From: a bacterium
GTDB taxonomy: Bacteria; JAMCPX01
Reading direction: 5' to 3'
Assembly: GCA_021787665.1 (NCBI GenBank)
Contig: JAJYLN010000008.1
Span: 14,739 to 78,738 of the forward strand
Length of the DNA: 64,000 nucleotides
The stretch's first letter is position 1; each line of letters starts with the position of its first letter. A model generated the notes under the pieces. That model was not told the origin of the DNA. It saw only the letters and a program-made list of their open reading frames with translations, and did no database searches. Both the position numbers and the translations under genes were made by a program. Positions 1 through 8,317 of the stretch are shown one piece after another.

Positions 1-593
1 GCCTGACCGGCACGCTGTACGCCGCACTCGAGCCGGACGTCCAGGGTGTGGTGCTGTCCGGCGATGGCGGGGACCTGTCGCTGACCATCCTGTACAGGAA
101 GTATCCCATCGATATCCAGCAGACCATAGAGCTGCTGTTCGGCATACCGTTCACCGAGCCCATCACGACCTTCCACCCGCTCGTGGGGCTCGTCCAGCTC
201 CTCGTAGAGGTGACCGACCCGGTCAACTACGGACCTTATCTTATCAACCCGCAGGGAGGCAACGGGACGCCCAAGGACGTCATCCTGACCGAGGGCATGC
301 TCGATCAGGACACCCCGCCGGTGACCACCGAGGCGCTCGCGCTTGCAAGCGGCATACCACTCCTGTCGCCGGTCGCGCACCCTGTCGACGGATATTCGAT
401 CATCGGGCTCGGGACCTTTACCCCGCCGGTGAGCGGTGACGTCGTCGCATCGACCGGCACGCGGGTCACGGCAGGCCTCCTGCAATTCCCCTCGTACGAT
501 CACTACGTCATATTCACGGACACCACGGCGCAGGCAGACTACGCCGGTTTCCTGCAGTCGCTCGCGTACTCCGGGACCGCAACGATTCCCTGA
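1..593 (+). CDS. C-terminal part of a probable secreted alpha/beta hydrolase (5' end outside window)
   Basis: The frame is open from the first bases, so the gene starts upstream. The visible text begins L-T-G-T-L-Y-A-A-L-E-P-D-V and continues V-V-L-S-G-D-G-G. That pattern normally directly follows a G-x-S-x-G nucleophile elbow in alpha/beta hydrolases, so the catalytic serine should lie just outside the window. Near the C-terminus there is D-H-Y-V-I-F followed by A-Q-A-D-Y-A-G-F-L, where a catalytic histidine is plausible. No membrane segment is visible. The assignment rests on this short motif context and is moderate. Substrate cannot be inferred. A purine permease follows after 23 bases on the same strand with no obvious functional link. 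Confidence 0.55.
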   Translation, partial: LTGTLYAALEPDVQGVVLSGDGGDLSLTILYRKYPIDIQQTIELLFGIPFTEPITTFHPLVGLVQLLVEVTDPVNYGPYLINPQGGNGTPKDVILTEGMLDQDTPPVTTEALALASGIPLLSPVAHPVDGYSIIGLGTFTPPVSGDVVASTGTRVTAGLLQFPSYDHYVIFTDTTAQADYAGFLQSLAYSGTATIP

Positions 594-616
594 GGCATAG
601 TTGCCGGGACAGGGAC

Positions 617-1954
617 ATGATCGAGAGACTGTTCAAATTAAAAGAGCACGGCACGGACGTCAGGACAGAGCTGATAGCCGGCGTTACCACCTTTATGACC
701 ATGGCGTACATCCTGCTCGTAAACCCTGCCATACTTTCCGTGCCGGCTCCGCACGGCGCCGGCATGGATTTCCAGTCCGTGATGGCTGCGACTGCCCTGA
801 GCTCAGCAGGAGCGACCCTGCTCATGGCGCTGCTGGCGAACTACCCCATTGCGCTCGCGCCCGGCATGGGCATGAATGCGCTGTTCTCCTTCACCATCTG
901 CGGTGCGATGGGTGTAAGCTGGCAAATAGCGCTCGGCATCGTGTTCCTGTCGAGCGTCATTTTCGTGCTGCTGACCTTCTGGGGGGTCAGGGAGCTCGTG
1001 TTCAACGCGATACCGGACACGATAAAATATGCCACCGTAGCGGGGATCGGCCTGTTCATCGCATTCATAGGCCTTCGGGACGCCGGCATCGTTGTCCCGA
1101 GCCCGGCGACCCTGCTCGCGATAGGCGACGTCAGGTCCGTGCCCACGCTTATTGCCATTGCCGGGGTCGTCACCATTGCGGCTTTGAGGTCCATGCGCGT
1201 AAAAGGCTCCATCCTGATCGGGATTGCGGTGTCCGGTATCGTCGGATACTTCGTCGGTATCGTGCACTTCGATTTCTCCCATGGGTTCCTGACCCTCCCG
1301 CGTATCGCCGCGACGATAGGCAGGATGGACGTCACGGGCGCTTTCCGTTTACGGTACATCGGACCGATCTTCACGATCCTGTTCTTTTCCCTATTCGACG
1401 CGATAGGGACCCTGGTCGGCGTCGCAAAGCAGGCGGGACTCATGCAGGGCGGAGAGCTCCCCGGACTGAAGAAGGCACTGTTCGTGGACGCGATAGGCTC
1501 GAGCGCTGGGGCGCTGCTGGGCACATCGCCGGTCACGGCGTACATAGAGAGCGCTGCCGGTACGGCGGTGGGAGGTAGGACCGGCCTGACCAGCGTGTTC
1601 ACGGCGCTGCTTTTCCTTCTCGCGCTCTTCTTCACGCCAATTGCTGCCGGGCTGGGGCAGGGGTACGCGGTCCGGGGCGTGCTCCTCTATCCGGTCACGG
1701 CGCCGGCCCTGATCGTCGTCGGCAGCCTGATGATGGAGGTCGTTACGGACGTCCCATGGACAGAACCTTCGGAGGCTATCCCGGCATTCCTTACCATCAC
1801 TCTCATGCCCCTTACCTATAGTATATCGAACGGACTTGCGATCGGGTTCATCTCGTATCCGATCATCAAGCTGCTCAGCGGCAAGGGCAGGACCGTGCAC
1901 TGGCTGGTATACCTTATCGCGTTCTTCATCGTGCTGAGGTTCGTGTATCTGTGA
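617..1954 (+). CDS. NCS2-family purine (guanine/hypoxanthine) permease
   Basis: This is a 445-residue polytopic inner-membrane protein. The N-terminus reads T-E-L-I-A-G-V-T-T-F-M-T-M-A-Y-I-L, followed by V-N-P-A-I-L, the signature of the AzgA/PbuG branch of nucleobase permeases. Further family landmarks are A-P-G-M-G-M-N-A near residue 80 and the F-F-S-L-F-D-A-I-G-T-L-V-G stretch near residue 260, then G-T-S-P-V-T-A-Y-I-E-S-A-A-G. About twelve hydrophobic segments can be counted. Known members import guanine, hypoxanthine or adenine by proton symport. The length is usual for the family. A GGGACAGGGAC stretch precedes the ATG. No purine riboswitch is visible because only 23 bases separate it from the preceding gene. 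Confidence 0.88.
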   Translation: MIERLFKLKEHGTDVRTELIAGVTTFMTMAYILLVNPAILSVPAPHGAGMDFQSVMAATALSSAGATLLMALLANYPIALAPGMGMNALFSFTICGAMGVSWQIALGIVFLSSVIFVLLTFWGVRELVFNAIPDTIKYATVAGIGLFIAFIGLRDAGIVVPSPATLLAIGDVRSVPTLIAIAGVVTIAALRSMRVKGSILIGIAVSGIVGYFVGIVHFDFSHGFLTLPRIAATIGRMDVTGAFRLRYIGPIFTILFFSLFDAIGTLVGVAKQAGLMQGGELPGLKKALFVDAIGSSAGALLGTSPVTAYIESAAGTAVGGRTGLTSVFTALLFLLALFFTPIAAGLGQGYAVRGVLLYPVTAPALIVVGSLMMEVVTDVPWTEPSEAIPAFLTITLMPLTYSISNGLAIGFISYPIIKLLSGKGRTVHWLVYLIAFFIVLRFVYL

Positions 1955-2114
1955 GGGCTTAAAAGGCATAACCCTTCAGTCGGTGCCCGCCCGCTCCTAC
2001 ACGTGCCATGACGACAGTGAACGCCAGAAGATAATATTTGGAGAATAAGGAAAGACCCAGAGTCTGGGCTGCACTTTGCACGTCCGGCTATCTTTGTGGT
2101 TGCTCTTATTTTAC

Positions 2115-2143
2115 TTGACATCTCGATGGAGCAATGTTCAATT
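2115..2143 (+). promoter_or_regulatory. Candidate promoter of the IclR gene, placing +1 at the ATG
   Basis: TTGACA (2115-2120), then 17 bases, then a weak -10 TCAATT (2138-2143). The -35 starts 36 bases before the ATG at 2151, which has no Shine-Dalgarno sequence, so the transcript could be leaderless. A short inverted repeat (CCCAGA/TCTGGG around 2055-2070) lies upstream and could be an operator; this is only a suggestion. Confidence 0.4.
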
Positions 2144-2150
2144 GTACAGC

Positions 2151-3026
2151 ATGAAAGGTTATACTATTGAACAGAGGGCAGGCAGCACAGAGTTGGGGGC
2201 TGCCCCAAGTGCATATCGGTCCCTCGAAAAGGCACTCGATGTGCTGAGCCTTTTTAATACCTACTCTGTCCTCAAGGTAACCGAGATCAGCCGTCAGCTC
2301 GGGTATCCGAAGAGCACGGTATCCGGCCTGCTCAAGACCTTCAGCAAATACGAGCTCGTCGAGAAAGACAGCGACAGCAGCTTCAGGCTCGGCATAAGGG
2401 CCTTTGAGCTCGGGTTCAGGTATCTGAACGGCATGGAGATGCTTACCGTAGCAAGGCTGTGGGCCGAGAGGCTGTTGAAAGAGGAGGGTGAGGCGGTTCA
2501 CGTCGCCATTCGGAGGGGGTGGAATGTCTACATCATTCTCGATCTTCAGCCCCCGAACTCCTACATGACCATACTCCAGACCGGGATGAGCGTTCCTGCC
2601 CACTCGACGGCCCTCGGCAAGGTATTGCTGTCCGGCACCTCCGAGGAGCAGCTCAAGGCCTTTCTGCGGAGGCCCCTCGAGAAACTGACGGAGCATACCA
2701 TTACCCAGCCCGGGGTATTCCGGGAAGAGATCAAGCAGGTGCGAGACGCCGGCTACGCGATGGACAGGGAAGAGAGCCTTCGGGGGCTGCTGTGCATATC
2801 CGCGCCCATTCTTCAGAGGGACGGACGGATCATCGCGTCGATAGGCATTTCTTCCATGGAGCTTGCCGGCAGGGACGAGAGGATACAGGCGCTCGTCCGC
2901 AAGATAAAGGCCGTTGCAAGCAACATCTCTATGGACATCGGTTATCAGCCGGTCAGGGCCGGCGTGAGGATATCCGGCAGGCAGGGGACGGCTGTCCTGA
3001 CCGGGGGCGCCGGATTAAAGACATAA
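2151..3026 (+). CDS. IclR-family transcriptional regulator
   Basis: The N-terminal winged helix-turn-helix spans roughly residues 20-80 (A-Y-R-S-L-E-K-A-L-D-V-L, then V-T-E-I-S-R-Q-L-G-Y-P-K-S-T-V-S-G-L-L). It is followed by the IclR effector domain, with V-P-A-H-S-T-A-L-G-K-V-L-L and, near the end, I-S-A-P-I-L-Q-R-D-G-R-I-I-A-S-I-G-I. IclR proteins bind small organic acids or aromatic/acyl metabolites in this second domain and usually control the adjacent catabolic operon. The open frame extends upstream to 2076, but ATG 2151 fits the family length (291 residues) and the start of homology. The gene heads the dehydrogenase run and is probably its regulator; the ligand is unknown. Confidence 0.88.
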   Translation: MKGYTIEQRAGSTELGAAPSAYRSLEKALDVLSLFNTYSVLKVTEISRQLGYPKSTVSGLLKTFSKYELVEKDSDSSFRLGIRAFELGFRYLNGMEMLTVARLWAERLLKEEGEAVHVAIRRGWNVYIILDLQPPNSYMTILQTGMSVPAHSTALGKVLLSGTSEEQLKAFLRRPLEKLTEHTITQPGVFREEIKQVRDAGYAMDREESLRGLLCISAPILQRDGRIIASIGISSMELAGRDERIQALVRKIKAVASNISMDIGYQPVRAGVRISGRQGTAVLTGGAGLKT

Positions 3027-3057
3027 GCACAAGACCAAGAATCCAAAAGGAGGATGT

Positions 3058-3465
3058 ATGGCGTTTCCCTACGTGGATGACAAGCAGAAGGCAGACGAAT
3101 TTCTCTATGAGTTCTTTTTGAAGACAAAGACGGACCCGGAACTCTTCGAGGGCTGGAAGGGCCTCGGCATGCTCGTGGGCGTACAGATACCGGACCTTGG
3201 TCTCGGCTATACCCTTGACTGTACCTCCGGCACGGATGTCGTGATAACCAGGGGTTACCCGGATAAGCCCGGCGCTGCGCTCAAGCTCAATATCGGCGTG
3301 TTCCATGACCTGTGGATCGGGAAGCTGAATGTCGTCTGGGCGTTCTCGATGCGGAAGATAAAGACTGAGGGCAATATCGCGAGTATCATGAAGCTGACGT
3401 CGCTGATGCCCAAGGGCATCCAGATGTATAAGGACTATGTGAAGGGCAAGGGCATGCCCCTATGA
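3058..3465 (+). CDS. SCP-2 sterol-carrier-like lipid/acyl-CoA binding protein
   Basis: This 135-residue stand-alone protein has the SCP-2 pattern: alternating strands (I-P-D-L-G-L-G-Y-T-L-D-C-T, T-D-V-V-I-T-R-G), then A-L-K-L-N-I-G-V-F-H-D-L-W-I-G-K-L-N-V and a C-terminal helix ending M-P-K-G-I-Q-M-Y-K-D-Y. No catalytic residues are expected, because the fold provides a hydrophobic tunnel for lipids or fatty acyl-CoA. A strong AAGGAGG lies just before the ATG. It sits between the IclR gene and E1 alpha, and its last codons abut the E1 alpha ribosome-binding site, so it is co-transcribed with the complex. An acyl-CoA carrier role for the dehydrogenase substrate or product is inference. Confidence 0.8.
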   Translation: MAFPYVDDKQKADEFLYEFFLKTKTDPELFEGWKGLGMLVGVQIPDLGLGYTLDCTSGTDVVITRGYPDKPGAALKLNIGVFHDLWIGKLNVVWAFSMRKIKTEGNIASIMKLTSLMPKGIQMYKDYVKGKGMPL

Positions 3466-3479
3466 AGAAGGAGGTAACG

Positions 3480-4436
3480 ATGGACAAGGCATTTCTTCTC
3501 GGTCTTTACGAGACGATGTTCAGGATACGGACGTTCGAGGAAGAGGTCATGGTGCAGTTTATGGACGGCAACATACCGGGGTTCATACACCTTGCGTCCG
3601 GACAGGAAGCGGTCTCTGCCGGCGCATGTGCGGCTCTCCAAAAGGACGATTATATAGGATCAACACACCGGGGCCACGCCAACCTCATCGCGAAGGGTGG
3701 CAGGACCGACCGCATGATGGCGGAGCTCTTCGCCCGCGAGACCGGCTACTGCAAGGGCCGGGGCGGGTGTCTCCACATAACGGACATGCGTGTGGGCAGT
3801 CTCGGGGCCAACGGGATCGTTGGCGCAGGCATCGTCGTTGCGAACGGAGCTGCCCTGTCGTCGAAGATACTGAAGAACAAGAGGGTCACGCTGAGCTTTT
3901 TCGGGGACGGCGCTGCGAACCAGGGCAAGTTCCACGAGGCCCTGAATCTTGCCGCTGTGTGGGCGCTGCCCATCGTATTCATCTGCGAGAACAACCTGTA
4001 TGGCGAGGCCACCCCGCAGTCGGAGCACATGAAAATAAAGGACATAGCGGTCAGGGCGCAGGCCTACGGTATACCGGGGGCCTGCGTAGATGGCCAGGAC
4101 GTCCTCTCGGTTTACGATGAGGTCTCGAAGGCCGTGAAGGCCGCGAGAGAAGACAGAGGGCCGACGCTTATCGAGGCCAAGACCTACAGGTTCCATGGCC
4201 ACCACATCGGCGACCCGGAGACCTACCGGACAAAGGAAGAGGTCGATGAGTGGATGGAAAAGCGGGACCCGATCAAGCTCTTTAAGGCGAAGCTCCTGAA
4301 AGAATTCAAGGTCGCCGGTAGCGAGCTCGACCCGATAGAGGCGCGGATACTCAAGGAGATTAAGGACGCCGTTGCGTTCGCGAACCAGAGCGACAGGCCG
4401 GATCCCGGTACCTTGATGGAGAACGTGTACGCGTAA
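3480..4436 (+). CDS. 2-oxoacid/acetoin dehydrogenase E1 component, alpha subunit
   Basis: Thiamine-diphosphate-dependent E1 alpha, 318 residues. The TPP motif runs from G-D-G at residues 142-144 (F-F-G-D-G-A-A-N-Q-G) to N-N at 171-172. The active-site loop histidine region S-T-H-R-G-H is at 61-66, and G-G-C-L-H-I-T-D is at about 95-102. ATG 3480 is chosen because GAAGGAGG sits 5 bases upstream; the open frame from 3462 would overlap the preceding gene and consume that site. The sequence resembles acetoin/pyruvate dehydrogenase alpha chains more than branched-chain ones, judging by L-G-A-N-G-I-V-G-A-G. Decarboxylates a 2-oxoacid (or cleaves acetoin) and passes the acyl group to E2 lipoate. Substrate is unresolved. 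Confidence 0.88.
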   Translation: MDKAFLLGLYETMFRIRTFEEEVMVQFMDGNIPGFIHLASGQEAVSAGACAALQKDDYIGSTHRGHANLIAKGGRTDRMMAELFARETGYCKGRGGCLHITDMRVGSLGANGIVGAGIVVANGAALSSKILKNKRVTLSFFGDGAANQGKFHEALNLAAVWALPIVFICENNLYGEATPQSEHMKIKDIAVRAQAYGIPGACVDGQDVLSVYDEVSKAVKAAREDRGPTLIEAKTYRFHGHHIGDPETYRTKEEVDEWMEKRDPIKLFKAKLLKEFKVAGSELDPIEARILKEIKDAVAFANQSDRPDPGTLMENVYA

Positions 4437-4470
4437 GACCGGCCCGGCACCAGCAGAAGAGGAGGCACGT

Positions 4471-5448
4471 ATGACAGAGATGAAATTGATAACAGGCAAG
4501 GACGCGATACGGTCGGCGCTGATAGAAGAGATGCAGAGGGACCCGACCGTGTTCCTGCTCGGCGAAGACCTTGAGCAGGCTACCTTCGGCGTGACCGAGG
4601 GGCTCAGGGAGAAATTCGGTCCGGAACGTGTGCGGAATACCCCGATCAGCGAGAACGCCATCGTGGGCGCTGCTATCGGTGCGGCGCTGACCGGCACCAG
4701 GCCGGTCGCGGAGATCATGTTTGCCGACTTCCTCATGGATGCGATGGACCCGATCGTCAATACGATGGCGAAGGCACGGTTCATGACGGCTGGTCAGGCG
4801 AAGGTCCCGATGGTAATCAGGACGCCGTCCGGCGCCGGGCTCTCCGCGGCAGCGCAGCACTCCCAGAGCCCGGAGGCCCTATTCATGCACATCCCGGGCA
4901 TCAAGATAGCGGTTCCTTCCACGCCCTACGACATGAAGGGCCTGCTGAAGACCGCCATCCGCAGCGATGACCCGGTGCTGTTCTTCGAGCACAAGATGCT
5001 CTACTACGAGGGCGGCGAGGTGCCGGACAAAGACTATACGCTGCCGTTCGGCAGGGCGGATGTGAAGCGGCAGGGCAAAGACGTGACGATCGTGGCCGTG
5101 CTCGCCATGGTAAAGAAGGCGCTCATGGCAGCGGATATGCTCGCCGGCGATGGCATCGAGGTGGAGGTCATCGACCCCATGACGCTCAACCCGCTCGATA
5201 TGGCGACCATCATAAGCTCCGTCAGAAAGACCAAGAGGCTCATGACCGTGGAAGAGGGCGCACGCACCGGAGGAATCGGCGCGGAGATCGCCGCGCGGGT
5301 CGCGGAGGAGGCCCTCGACTATCTGGACACGCCCATCATGCGGCTCGGGGGCAAGGACACCCCCATACCATTCTCCCCGGTGCTCGAAGAGGTCATGTAT
5401 CCGACCGAGGATACCATCGCGAGCGCAGTAAAGCAGATGCTCGGATGA
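4471..5448 (+). CDS. 2-oxoacid/acetoin dehydrogenase E1 component, beta subunit
   Basis: 325 residues, the normal length for E1 beta. The N-terminal pyrimidine-binding part shows A-L-I-E-E-M-Q-R-D-P-T-V-F-L-L-G-E-D-L, then T-P-I-S-E-N-A-I-V-G-A-A-I-G-A-A-L-T-G with the catalytic Glu of T-P-I-S-E. The C-terminal transketolase domain contains V-I-D-P-M-T-L-N-P-L-D and V-E-E-G-A-R-T-G-G-I-G-A-E. It forms the alpha2beta2 heterotetramer with the preceding gene. A GAGGAGG lies upstream of the ATG, 34 bases after E1 alpha. The order alpha, beta, E2, E3 is the standard operon order for Gram-positive-type and acetoin dehydrogenase complexes. Confidence 0.88.
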   Translation: MTEMKLITGKDAIRSALIEEMQRDPTVFLLGEDLEQATFGVTEGLREKFGPERVRNTPISENAIVGAAIGAALTGTRPVAEIMFADFLMDAMDPIVNTMAKARFMTAGQAKVPMVIRTPSGAGLSAAAQHSQSPEALFMHIPGIKIAVPSTPYDMKGLLKTAIRSDDPVLFFEHKMLYYEGGEVPDKDYTLPFGRADVKRQGKDVTIVAVLAMVKKALMAADMLAGDGIEVEVIDPMTLNPLDMATIISSVRKTKRLMTVEEGARTGGIGAEIAARVAEEALDYLDTPIMRLGGKDTPIPFSPVLEEVMYPTEDTIASAVKQMLG

Positions 5449-5452
5449 CCGC

Positions 5453-6823
5453 ATGATCACCACTATTCTTATGCCCAAGCTCGGACTCGTCATGAAGAAG
5501 GGCAGGGTGATAACATGGTACAGGAGCGTGGGCGAGCAGGTGAAGGAAGGCGAGCCGCTCTTCCAGATCTCCACGGAAAAGGTCACCATAGATGTCGAGG
5601 CAAAGGCATCCGGCTACCTGCGGGCCATCTATGCAGTGCCGGGGGCTATCGTGCCGGTCTCCGGCATCATCGGTCTGATGGGTGACCGGGACGAGTCCTT
5701 ACCGGACATGAAGCCGCCGGTGTACGAGATGGACACCAAGGGCATCGAGAGCGCCGGCAGTGCAGGCCCTGCACGCCGTGAAGCTCAGTCGGCTGCCTCT
5801 GTGGAGGGTCCGGCACAAGCAGGAACATCCGGGGAGATAAAGGCAAGTCCGGCTGCGAAGAGGCTTGCAAAGGAAAAGGGCGTAGACCTCGCCGCGGTAA
5901 GGGGTACCGGGCCGGGGGGCAGGATCACGGAATCGGACGTCCTCCAGTATAAAACCGCGGGTACGGCCGCAGGGACAGGTTTTCAAACTGCCCCTACCGA
6001 TATACCGGCAACGCCCTATGCGCGCAAGCTCGCACAGGAGCGAGGCGTATCCATAGAGCAGGTGGCGCAGTCGGCCGGCGACAGGAAAATACACGCGCAG
6101 GACGTCATCGATGCAAGTGAGGGGGCAGCCAGCGGCGCGGCCTCCGCGGTATGGCCGCTCACCGATATGCGGCGGGCCGTTGCAGAGCGGATGAGCTACA
6201 GTGCGCACACGTCAGCACCGGTAACTCTCGGTATGGAGGTCGTGGCCGAGGAGCTGCTCAAGCTCAGGACCGCCCTGTCTGTCTCGTACCCGTCCGATAG
6301 GATCACGATCAACGACCTCATGGTCAAGCTGGTTGCCGCTGCACTCAGGAAACACCCCCTTGCGAATGCCTCGCTCGAGGAAGGCGGCATCAGGGTCTAC
6401 CGTGCGATCAACATTGGCATCGGCGTTGCAGTCGAGGGGGGCCTGCTCGTCCCGGCCGTCGCGGACGCCGACAAAAAGGGGATCGTCCAGATCTCGAGAG
6501 AGTCCCGGGACCTGATAGAGCGGGCAAAGACCGGCAGACTTACCCTCGATGAGCTCTCCCGGGGGACATTCACCGTGACGAACCTCGGCGCCTACGGCAT
6601 CGATATGTTTACGCCTATCATCAACCCTCCGCAGTCTGCAACGCTCGGGGTGGGAAGAATTGTCAGGAAACCGTGGGTCGTGGGCGAAGCGATCGCAGTC
6701 GTATCCACGATGGTCCTCAGCCTAACTTTCGACCACAGGGTCATCGACGGGGCGCCGGCTGCTCAGTGTCTCTCGACGATCAAGCAGTACATAGAGAACC
6801 CGTACATGGTGCTCGGGGCATAG
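5453..6823 (+). CDS. Dihydrolipoamide acyltransferase (E2) with two peripheral-subunit-binding-like segments
   Basis: 456-residue E2 core. An N-terminal lipoyl domain (about 1-80) carries the lipoylated lysine in S-T-E-K-V-T (K43). A flexible Ala/Gly-rich linker follows. A peripheral-subunit-binding domain spans about 130-166 (A-S-P-A-A-K-R-L-A-K ... G-T-G-P-G-G-R-I). A second, more degenerate copy is at 185-221 (T-P-Y-A-R-K-L-A-Q-E-R-G-V ... K-I-H-A-Q-D-V). The chloramphenicol-acetyltransferase-like catalytic domain has D-H-R-V-I-D-G with His 428 and Asp 432. The start lies 4 bases after E1 beta, so translation is probably coupled. Transfers the acyl group from lipoate to CoA. Confidence 0.9.
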   Translation: MITTILMPKLGLVMKKGRVITWYRSVGEQVKEGEPLFQISTEKVTIDVEAKASGYLRAIYAVPGAIVPVSGIIGLMGDRDESLPDMKPPVYEMDTKGIESAGSAGPARREAQSAASVEGPAQAGTSGEIKASPAAKRLAKEKGVDLAAVRGTGPGGRITESDVLQYKTAGTAAGTGFQTAPTDIPATPYARKLAQERGVSIEQVAQSAGDRKIHAQDVIDASEGAASGAASAVWPLTDMRRAVAERMSYSAHTSAPVTLGMEVVAEELLKLRTALSVSYPSDRITINDLMVKLVAAALRKHPLANASLEEGGIRVYRAINIGIGVAVEGGLLVPAVADADKKGIVQISRESRDLIERAKTGRLTLDELSRGTFTVTNLGAYGIDMFTPIINPPQSATLGVGRIVRKPWVVGEAIAVVSTMVLSLTFDHRVIDGAPAAQCLSTIKQYIENPYMVLGA

Positions 6824-6825
6824 GT

Positions 6826-8268
6826 ATGGACTACGACGTCTGCATCATCGGCGGCGGTCCGGCCGGCTATCTGGCGGGCATACGGGCAGCACAGCTCGGG
6901 GCGAAGACAGCCGTCATAGAGATGGACGAGCTCGGGGGCGTGTGCACGAACCGCGGGTGCATTCCGACCAAGGCGCTCCTCGAGGTGTCGGGACCGCTGC
7001 TGTTATCCGGGAAATGGGCAGACATGGGTCTCGGCGTGAAGTGCAGCCTGGACATCAAGCAGGCGATGGGAAGGATGCATGACGTGGTCGGATACGTCAG
7101 GGCCGGGATCCATGCGCTACTCGATGCTCATGGGGTCGCGATGATAAAAGGCAGGGCGCAGATCATCGACCGATATACCGTTGGCATCACCCTGCCTTCT
7201 TCCGGTCTTAGCGCGAGCGTGGACGAAGGAGTCAGGACGAAGTCGGTCCTTATCGCGACCGGCTCTGTTCCTTCCATGCCGGACATCCAGGGTGCCGGGC
7301 ATGACACGGTCCTGTCGAGCGATGGGCTCTTCATGATGTCGGAAGTGCCGGAGCGGGTGGCCATCGTAGGCGGTGGCGCCATCGGTATCGAGTATGCGAC
7401 CATCCTGAAGTCGTTCGGGACGAAGAGGGTCGTTCTTATCGAGTTCATGGACAGGCTGCTTCCCTTCATGGATCCGGCGATCGGTGCGTATGAGAGAGAT
7501 CTGATGGAGAGGCTCGGCATAGAGGTCATCCTGTCCCATAAGGCGACGAAGGCGTCCAAGTCCGGGAAGGGGATCCGGCTCGAGATCGTGCCCGCTTCCG
7601 GAAGCGCGCAATCAGGGATCGGTCCCCTCGATGTTGACAAGGTCTTTGCCGTTACCGGGAAGAAGCCCAACACAGCCGGACTCGGGCTAGACACGATCGG
7701 CGTATCGGCACCGAGGGGCTGGGTCGATGTCAACAGGGCGATGAGGACCAGCGTGGACAACGTCTACGCTGCCGGGGACGTCAACGGGATAAAGCTGCTT
7801 GCCCATGCTGCGTTTCACCAGGGCATGATCGCCGTGGAGAACATGCTCGGACAGGAGAAGCTCTTCGAGCCGGGCCTCGTGCCTTCGGTCGTGTATTCGA
7901 TACCGCCGGTTGCGCAGGTGGGTATGGACGAGGTCTCCGCGCGGAAGGCCGGCATGGACGTCAAGACAGGGGTGTTCGACCTTGCAAACAACCCGATGTC
8001 GCTCGTGCACGGGGATCCGTCCGGCTTCATAAAGGTGTTGTCCGATACGAGGTACGGACGGGTGCTCGGGGCCTCTATTGCCGGAGAATCGGCCTACGAG
8101 CTCATCTCGGTGTTTGCGCTGGGCATCGCCGGTGAGGTCACGCTCGATGAGCTGAGGAGGACCGTCTTCGCGCACCCGAGCCTCGCAGAAGGGATCGCAG
8201 AGTCGGCGTGGGCTGTGGACGGCCTGTCACAGCATACAATCAGTACAAAAAACGGAGTTCAAAAATGA
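6826..8268 (+). CDS. lpdA: Dihydrolipoyl dehydrogenase (E3)
   Basis: 480-residue FAD disulfide oxidoreductase. The FAD Rossmann motif I-I-G-G-G-P-A-G is at the N-terminus. The redox-active pair is C40/C45 in G-V-C-T-N-R-G-C-I-P-T-K. The NAD-binding motif V-A-I-V-G-G-G-A-I-G-I-E-Y lies mid-protein, and the C-terminal catalytic motif is F-A-H-P-S-L-A-E. ATG 6826 is chosen because the upstream frame (from 6673) lies inside E2; 2 bases separate it from the E2 stop. Reoxidises dihydrolipoate of E2 with NAD+. The C-terminal H-x-H-P of typical enzymes is reduced to A-H-P here; the essential His-Pro is kept. Confidence 0.92.
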   Translation: MDYDVCIIGGGPAGYLAGIRAAQLGAKTAVIEMDELGGVCTNRGCIPTKALLEVSGPLLLSGKWADMGLGVKCSLDIKQAMGRMHDVVGYVRAGIHALLDAHGVAMIKGRAQIIDRYTVGITLPSSGLSASVDEGVRTKSVLIATGSVPSMPDIQGAGHDTVLSSDGLFMMSEVPERVAIVGGGAIGIEYATILKSFGTKRVVLIEFMDRLLPFMDPAIGAYERDLMERLGIEVILSHKATKASKSGKGIRLEIVPASGSAQSGIGPLDVDKVFAVTGKKPNTAGLGLDTIGVSAPRGWVDVNRAMRTSVDNVYAAGDVNGIKLLAHAAFHQGMIAVENMLGQEKLFEPGLVPSVVYSIPPVAQVGMDEVSARKAGMDVKTGVFDLANNPMSLVHGDPSGFIKVLSDTRYGRVLGASIAGESAYELISVFALGIAGEVTLDELRRTVFAHPSLAEGIAESAWAVDGLSQHTISTKNGVQK

Positions 8269-8317
8269 AGGTTTTCTTCACAGGACGAATGATGATGGGG
8301 AATACCGTTTATTCTCT

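Noticed and set aside
3462-3479. ATG 3462 as the E1 alpha start
   Set aside because: It would bury the GAAGGAGG site that lies at the right distance from ATG 3480 and would overlap the SCP2 gene.
3660-4784. 374-codon open frame on the minus strand across E1 alpha and E1 beta
   Set aside because: It is antisense to two genes with clear catalytic motifs, and shows no domain of its own.
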